DNA from: RGUW01 sp049421025
Lineage (GTDB): Bacteria; Cyanobacteriota; Cyanobacteriia; PCC-6307; Cyanobiaceae
Direction: 5' to 3'
DNA: 15,267 nucleotides
Assembly (NCBI GenBank): GCA_049421025.1
Contig: JBMSMG010000038.1
Span: 1-15,267 of the forward strand
Below, piece after piece: positions 12,470 through 15,267 of the stretch (position 1 is the first letter of the stretch; each line of letters opens with the position of its first letter). Below the pieces are notes generated by a model. It saw only the letters and a program-made list of their open reading frames with translations. It searched no databases and was not told where the DNA came from. The translations under genes were made by a program, and so were the position numbers.

Positions 12470-13210
12470 TCAGCGGCGCACCAAGGCGACGCGCCAGCGG
12501 TTCTTTTTAGTCAGTTCGGCCTGCTCGAGCACCAGTTCGCCGCGGTTCTGCAGTTGCACGCGATCGCCGCAGCGCAGTTCCTTGCTTGGGCTGCTGGCGA
12601 CCTCCCAGTTGATGCGCACGGCTCCATTGCGGATCAACGCAGCCATGCGGCTTCGCGACAGTCCAAAGCCAGCCGAACCCACCGCATCGAGCCTGAGTGA
12701 GGCTTCGACGCTGCTGAGGTGCCGCGGCACTCGGGCGGGCGGGGGCTGCAGCTCCTCCAGCGCTCGCAACTGAATGCGCGTCTCGACACTGCGCACGTTG
12801 AGGCTTGTGCCATCGAGGTGTTGCACGCTGACGCCGAGGGCTACGCCCTGGGCGCCGCGATCACCGCGCAGCCACAGATCGCCCAGCGCCTCAGCTGCCA
12901 CGCCGCAGTTGTGTAGGGCTTGGCGGAATTCGTCGGCTTCGGTCGGATCAAACAGGAAGTTGCCGAGCAGTTCCAGTCCGACCAGATCGCCTGGTTCTGT
13001 GCTTTCTGGCTCAACTCCTGCATGGCAGAGCCGAAGGCGCTGACGCTCGGCCCCGGCAAAGCCGCCCCAGCGCTGCAGGTGCAGATCGCTGAGTTGACTC
13101 AGAGTTTCGATGGCACGTTCCTGGCTGGCGCCATCGAGAAAGCCGCTCCATTGGGGTTGCCAGCTGCGCTGGGCGGCTTCGGCTAGAGCCAATAACTCAC
13201 GGCTCTCCAT
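12470..13210 (-). CDS. S4 domain protein of the photosystem II-associated / YlmH-like family
   Basis: A 246-residue protein. The N-terminal about 150 residues match the YlmH-like region (FLDGASQERAIETL near 24, GGFAGAERQRLRL near 49, ELLGNFLFDPTEADEFRQAL near 80, LGDLWLRGDRGAQGVAL near 109). Residues 168-232 form an S4 RNA-binding domain (RLDAVGSAGFGLSRSRMAAL, then GAVRINWEVASSPSKEL). Cyanobacterial and plastid members are annotated as photosystem II S4 domain proteins; the exact role is not established, and the related YlmH is linked to ribosome function. The frame stays open upstream, but the ATG at 13208-13210 overlaps the TGA of the preceding gene (TGATG), a typical coupling signal, and fits the family start. 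Confidence 0.9.
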   Translation of the reverse strand: MESRELLALAEAAQRSWQPQWSGFLDGASQERAIETLSQLSDLHLQRWGGFAGAERQRLRLCHAGVEPESTEPGDLVGLELLGNFLFDPTEADEFRQALHNCGVAAEALGDLWLRGDRGAQGVALGVSVQHLDGTSLNVRSVETRIQLRALEELQPPPARVPRHLSSVEASLRLDAVGSAGFGLSRSRMAALIRNGAVRINWEVASSPSKELRCGDRVQLQNRGELVLEQAELTKKNRWRVALVRR

Positions 13211-13713
13211 CAGTCGTCGCCCAGGCGCACCACAGCCAGGGGGCGAACCTGTTGCAGCACGCTCCAGGGCATCTCGGCGCCGGCAACCGTCTCGGCCAGC
13301 AGCAGCCAGTTGCCCTCGTCGAGGCGGTTGCGCAGGCTGCGCAGGCGATCGTCCTCGCTCGAGGTGACGCTGGCTGCAGCGGCAAAACTGCCCATCCAGC
13401 CGGAAATCATGCCGGCGACACCGCCGAGCAGGTGCTGGCTCCAGGCCCCGGCGAAGGCAAAGGTGTCCAGGTCGGTGATGTAGGTGAAGGTGAGCCCAGC
13501 CACAAATCCAAAGGGGATCAGCCACTGGGCCATGCGCCGCTGCCGCAGCTTGCGCTTGCTGGCTGGGTTGAGCGCATCGACGGTCTCCAGCGGTGTTTCA
13601 CCGTCGCCAATGCACACCAGCTGGGCCAGTGCTGGCGTGCTTTGGCTGAGCAGCGCCTGCAGCTGCTCGAGTTGCTCGCGCTGTTTGAGCACCACAGCCA
13701 CCCGTGTCGACAA
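13210..13713 (-). CDS. Conserved cyanobacterial two-TM membrane protein
   Basis: A 167-residue protein of unknown function. Residues 1-60 are soluble and charged, with a predicted coiled or helical stretch (KQREQLEQLQALL) and a basic KRKLRQRR before the membrane. Two hydrophobic segments follow (about 62-79 and 85-116), the second rich in glycine and alanine (GGVAGMISGWMGSF), which suits tight helix packing. A soluble C-terminus contains RNRLDEGNWLLLAE. An in-frame TGA lies at 13717-13719, so the start must be the TTG at 13713 or a GTG at 13701 or shortly after; none has a clear Shine-Dalgarno. It shares one base with the S4-domain gene downstream and is divergent from serA. Confidence 0.82.
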   Translation of the reverse strand: MSTRVAVVLKQREQLEQLQALLSQSTPALAQLVCIGDGETPLETVDALNPASKRKLRQRRMAQWLIPFGFVAGLTFTYITDLDTFAFAGAWSQHLLGGVAGMISGWMGSFAAAASVTSSEDDRLRSLRNRLDEGNWLLLAETVAGAEMPWSVLQQVRPLAVVRLGDD

Positions 13714-13754
13714 GGTTCAAGCCCGCTTGTAAGGGGTTGATTCTCGCTGCTCAC

Positions 13755-13760
13755 TACACT
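13755..13760 (+). promoter_or_regulatory. Candidate -10 element for serA
   Basis: TACACT in the 79-base divergent gap lies 32 bases before the serA ATG. TTGATT at 13737-13742 is too close (12 bases) to serve as its -35, so this remains a weak assignment. Confidence 0.3.
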
Positions 13761-13792
13761 GCACCGCCGGCCCCTTCACCGCCGCGCCGGGC

Positions 13793-15267
13793 ATGCCCAA
13801 GGTTCTTGTTTCCGATCCCATTGACCAGAGCGGGATCGACATTCTCTCTCAAGTGGCCCAGGTGGATGTGCGCACCGGGCTGCCTGCCGCCGAACTGGCG
13901 CAGATCATCGGCGAGTACGACGCCTTGATGATTCGCTCGGGCACCCAGGTGACCGCTGAGATCATTGCTGCCGCAGACAAGCTGCGCATCATTGGCCGCG
14001 CCGGTGTGGGCGTCGACAACGTCGATGTGCCGGCTGCCACCAAGCGCGGTGTGCTGGTGGTCAACTCACCCGAGGGCAACACCATCGCCGCGGCTGAGCA
14101 CGCCCTGGCGCTGATGCTCTCGCTGTCGCGCCATGTGCCCCATGCCCATGCCAGCACCATGGCGGGCGGCTGGGACCGCAAGACCTATGTCGGCAATGAG
14201 CTCTACAAGAAGAAGCTCGGCGTTGTTGGTCTGGGCAAGATCGGCTCCCATGTGGCCCGGGTGGCGCGGGCCATGGGGATGGAGGTGCTGGCCTACGACC
14301 CCTTTGTGTCGGCCGAGCGCGCCCAGCAGATGCAGGTGCGCCTGTTGCCTCTCAAGGAGCTGTTTGCCGAGGCTGACTATGTGAGCCTGCACCTGCCGCG
14401 CACGCCCGAGACCGAAAACCTGGTCAATGCCGAGCTGCTGCGCACCATGAAGCCCACGGCGCGCCTGGTGAACTGCGCTCGCGGCGGCATTGTCGATGAG
14501 GCCGCCCTGGCGGCGGCCATCGAGGCGGGCACCATCGCCGGCGCAGCTCTCGATGTGTACGCCAAGGAACCGCTGGTGGCCGATTCGCCCCTGCGCAGCG
14601 TTAAAGAGCGCCTGATCCTGACGCCCCATCTGGGTGCCTCAACCGAAGAGGCCCAAGAAAACGTGGCCATTGACGTGGCCGAGCAGATCCGCGATGTGCT
14701 GCTGGGTCTGCCGGCGCGCAGCGCCGTCAACATTCCGGGCCTGAGCTCGGAGGTCATGGAGCAGCTCAAGCCCCATTTGCAGCTGGCCGAGACCCTGGGT
14801 CAGTTGGTGAGCCAGTTGGGCGGCGGTGCCATCAACGAGCTCGAGGTGCGCCTGCAGGGCGACTTTGCCGAGCATCCGGCCCAGCCCCTGGTGGTGGCGG
14901 CGCTCAAGGGGGTGCTCTCGACAGCTCTGGGCGACAGCATCAATTACGTGAATGCCAGCCTCGAGGCCAAGGAGCGCGGCATCCACGTGCTTGAAGTCAA
15001 GGACGATGCCTCCCGCGATTTTGCCGGCGGTTCGCTGCAGTTGGTGTGCCGCGGCCCCCAGGGCAGCCACAGCGTGACCGGCGCGGTGTTTGCCGATGGC
15101 GAGCTGCGGGTGGTGACCATTGACGAGTTCCCCGTCAATGTGGCGCCCAGCCGCCACATGCTGTTCACCCGTCACCGCGACATGCCGGGGATCATCGGCC
15201 AGTTGGGGTCCCTGCTGGGTGAGCACAACGTCAACATCGCCTCGATGCAGGTGGGTCGCCGCATCGT
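13793..15267 (+). CDS. serA: D-3-phosphoglycerate dehydrogenase, 3' truncated by window edge
   Basis: Oxidises 3-phosphoglycerate to 3-phosphohydroxypyruvate, the first step of the phosphorylated serine pathway. 491 codons are visible and the frame runs off the window; family members of this long type have about 525-530 residues. Visible parts: substrate domain from MPKVLVSDPIDQSG, IGRAGVGVDNVD near 67, NAD-binding GVVGLGKIG at 143-151, catalytic R230 in NCARGG, E259 in AKEP and H279 in TPHLGAS. The allosteric substrate-binding domain lies at about 318-450, and an ACT domain begins near 454 (MLFTRHRDMPGIIGQLGSLL) and is cut off. The ATG has no clear Shine-Dalgarno. Confidence 0.97.
   Translation, partial: MPKVLVSDPIDQSGIDILSQVAQVDVRTGLPAAELAQIIGEYDALMIRSGTQVTAEIIAAADKLRIIGRAGVGVDNVDVPAATKRGVLVVNSPEGNTIAAAEHALALMLSLSRHVPHAHASTMAGGWDRKTYVGNELYKKKLGVVGLGKIGSHVARVARAMGMEVLAYDPFVSAERAQQMQVRLLPLKELFAEADYVSLHLPRTPETENLVNAELLRTMKPTARLVNCARGGIVDEAALAAAIEAGTIAGAALDVYAKEPLVADSPLRSVKERLILTPHLGASTEEAQENVAIDVAEQIRDVLLGLPARSAVNIPGLSSEVMEQLKPHLQLAETLGQLVSQLGGGAINELEVRLQGDFAEHPAQPLVVAALKGVLSTALGDSINYVNASLEAKERGIHVLEVKDDASRDFAGGSLQLVCRGPQGSHSVTGAVFADGELRVVTIDEFPVNVAPSRHMLFTRHRDMPGIIGQLGSLLGEHNVNIASMQVGRRI

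Noticed and set aside
13211..13525. 105-residue N-terminal extension of the S4-domain gene
   Set aside because: It is a shifted-frame reading of the overlapping two-TM gene; the TGATG junction gives the proper start.
1..15267. Search for mobile elements, CRISPR arrays, toxin-antitoxin or defence genes
   Set aside because: No transposase, integrase, direct-repeat array, or nuclease/toxin motifs were seen on either strand.

Overview
This is a GC-rich stretch of ordinary chromosome from a unicellular picocyanobacterium of the Synechococcus/Cyanobium type. That placement rests on the gene content: the variable chain of ferredoxin-thioredoxin reductase, a cyanobacterial RpoZ, DUF1818- and DUF2811-type proteins, a photosystem II-associated S4 protein, a groEL ending in a GGM-type tail, and an NtcA-type site (GTA-N8-TAC) before an ammonium transporter. 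There is no transposase, integrase, phage gene, CRISPR array or recognisable defence system. It is mostly housekeeping DNA with a few lineage-specific unknowns.

Layout. 1-249: the 3' end of groEL (+) and a strong intrinsic terminator. 301-1629: an NtcA-type site and an Amt ammonium transporter (+) with a Glu where the first pore His normally sits. 1633-4030 (-): gpmI, secG and a Tat-exported msrB, read in that order and ending tail-to-tail against amt. 4275-4871: pyrR (+). 4876-7575 (-): an Hsp70-like ATPase without the usual lid, a membrane-anchored repeat protein, and ftrV. 7639-8272 (+): rpoZ and a DUF1818 gene. 8273-8617: a 345-base gap with a perfect hairpin. 8618-8914 (+): a DUF2811-type gene that overlaps, tail to tail, the end of a membrane protein gene. 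8841-10117 (-): an EVE-domain gene followed by that membrane protein gene. 10249-10884 (+): a second membrane protein, visibly paralogous to the first. 10904-12392 (-): tRNA-Val(GAC) with murD 13 bases behind it. 12470-13713 (-): a two-TM conserved protein overlapping the S4-domain gene. 13793-end (+): serA, cut by the window edge.

How the genes fit together. The window mixes central functions: protein folding and export (groEL, secG, Hsp70-like), glycolysis and serine synthesis (gpmI and serA both draw on 3-phosphoglycerate), nitrogen uptake (amt), pyrimidine control (pyrR), redox control and repair (ftrV, msrB), transcription (rpoZ) and cell wall synthesis (murD). No single pathway joins them. 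The most interesting points are the altered twin-His site in Amt, the Hsp70-like/repeat-protein pair, the paralogous membrane proteins on either side of an EVE gene, and the nearly leaderless position of murD behind a tRNA. I did not find a convincing undescribed system.
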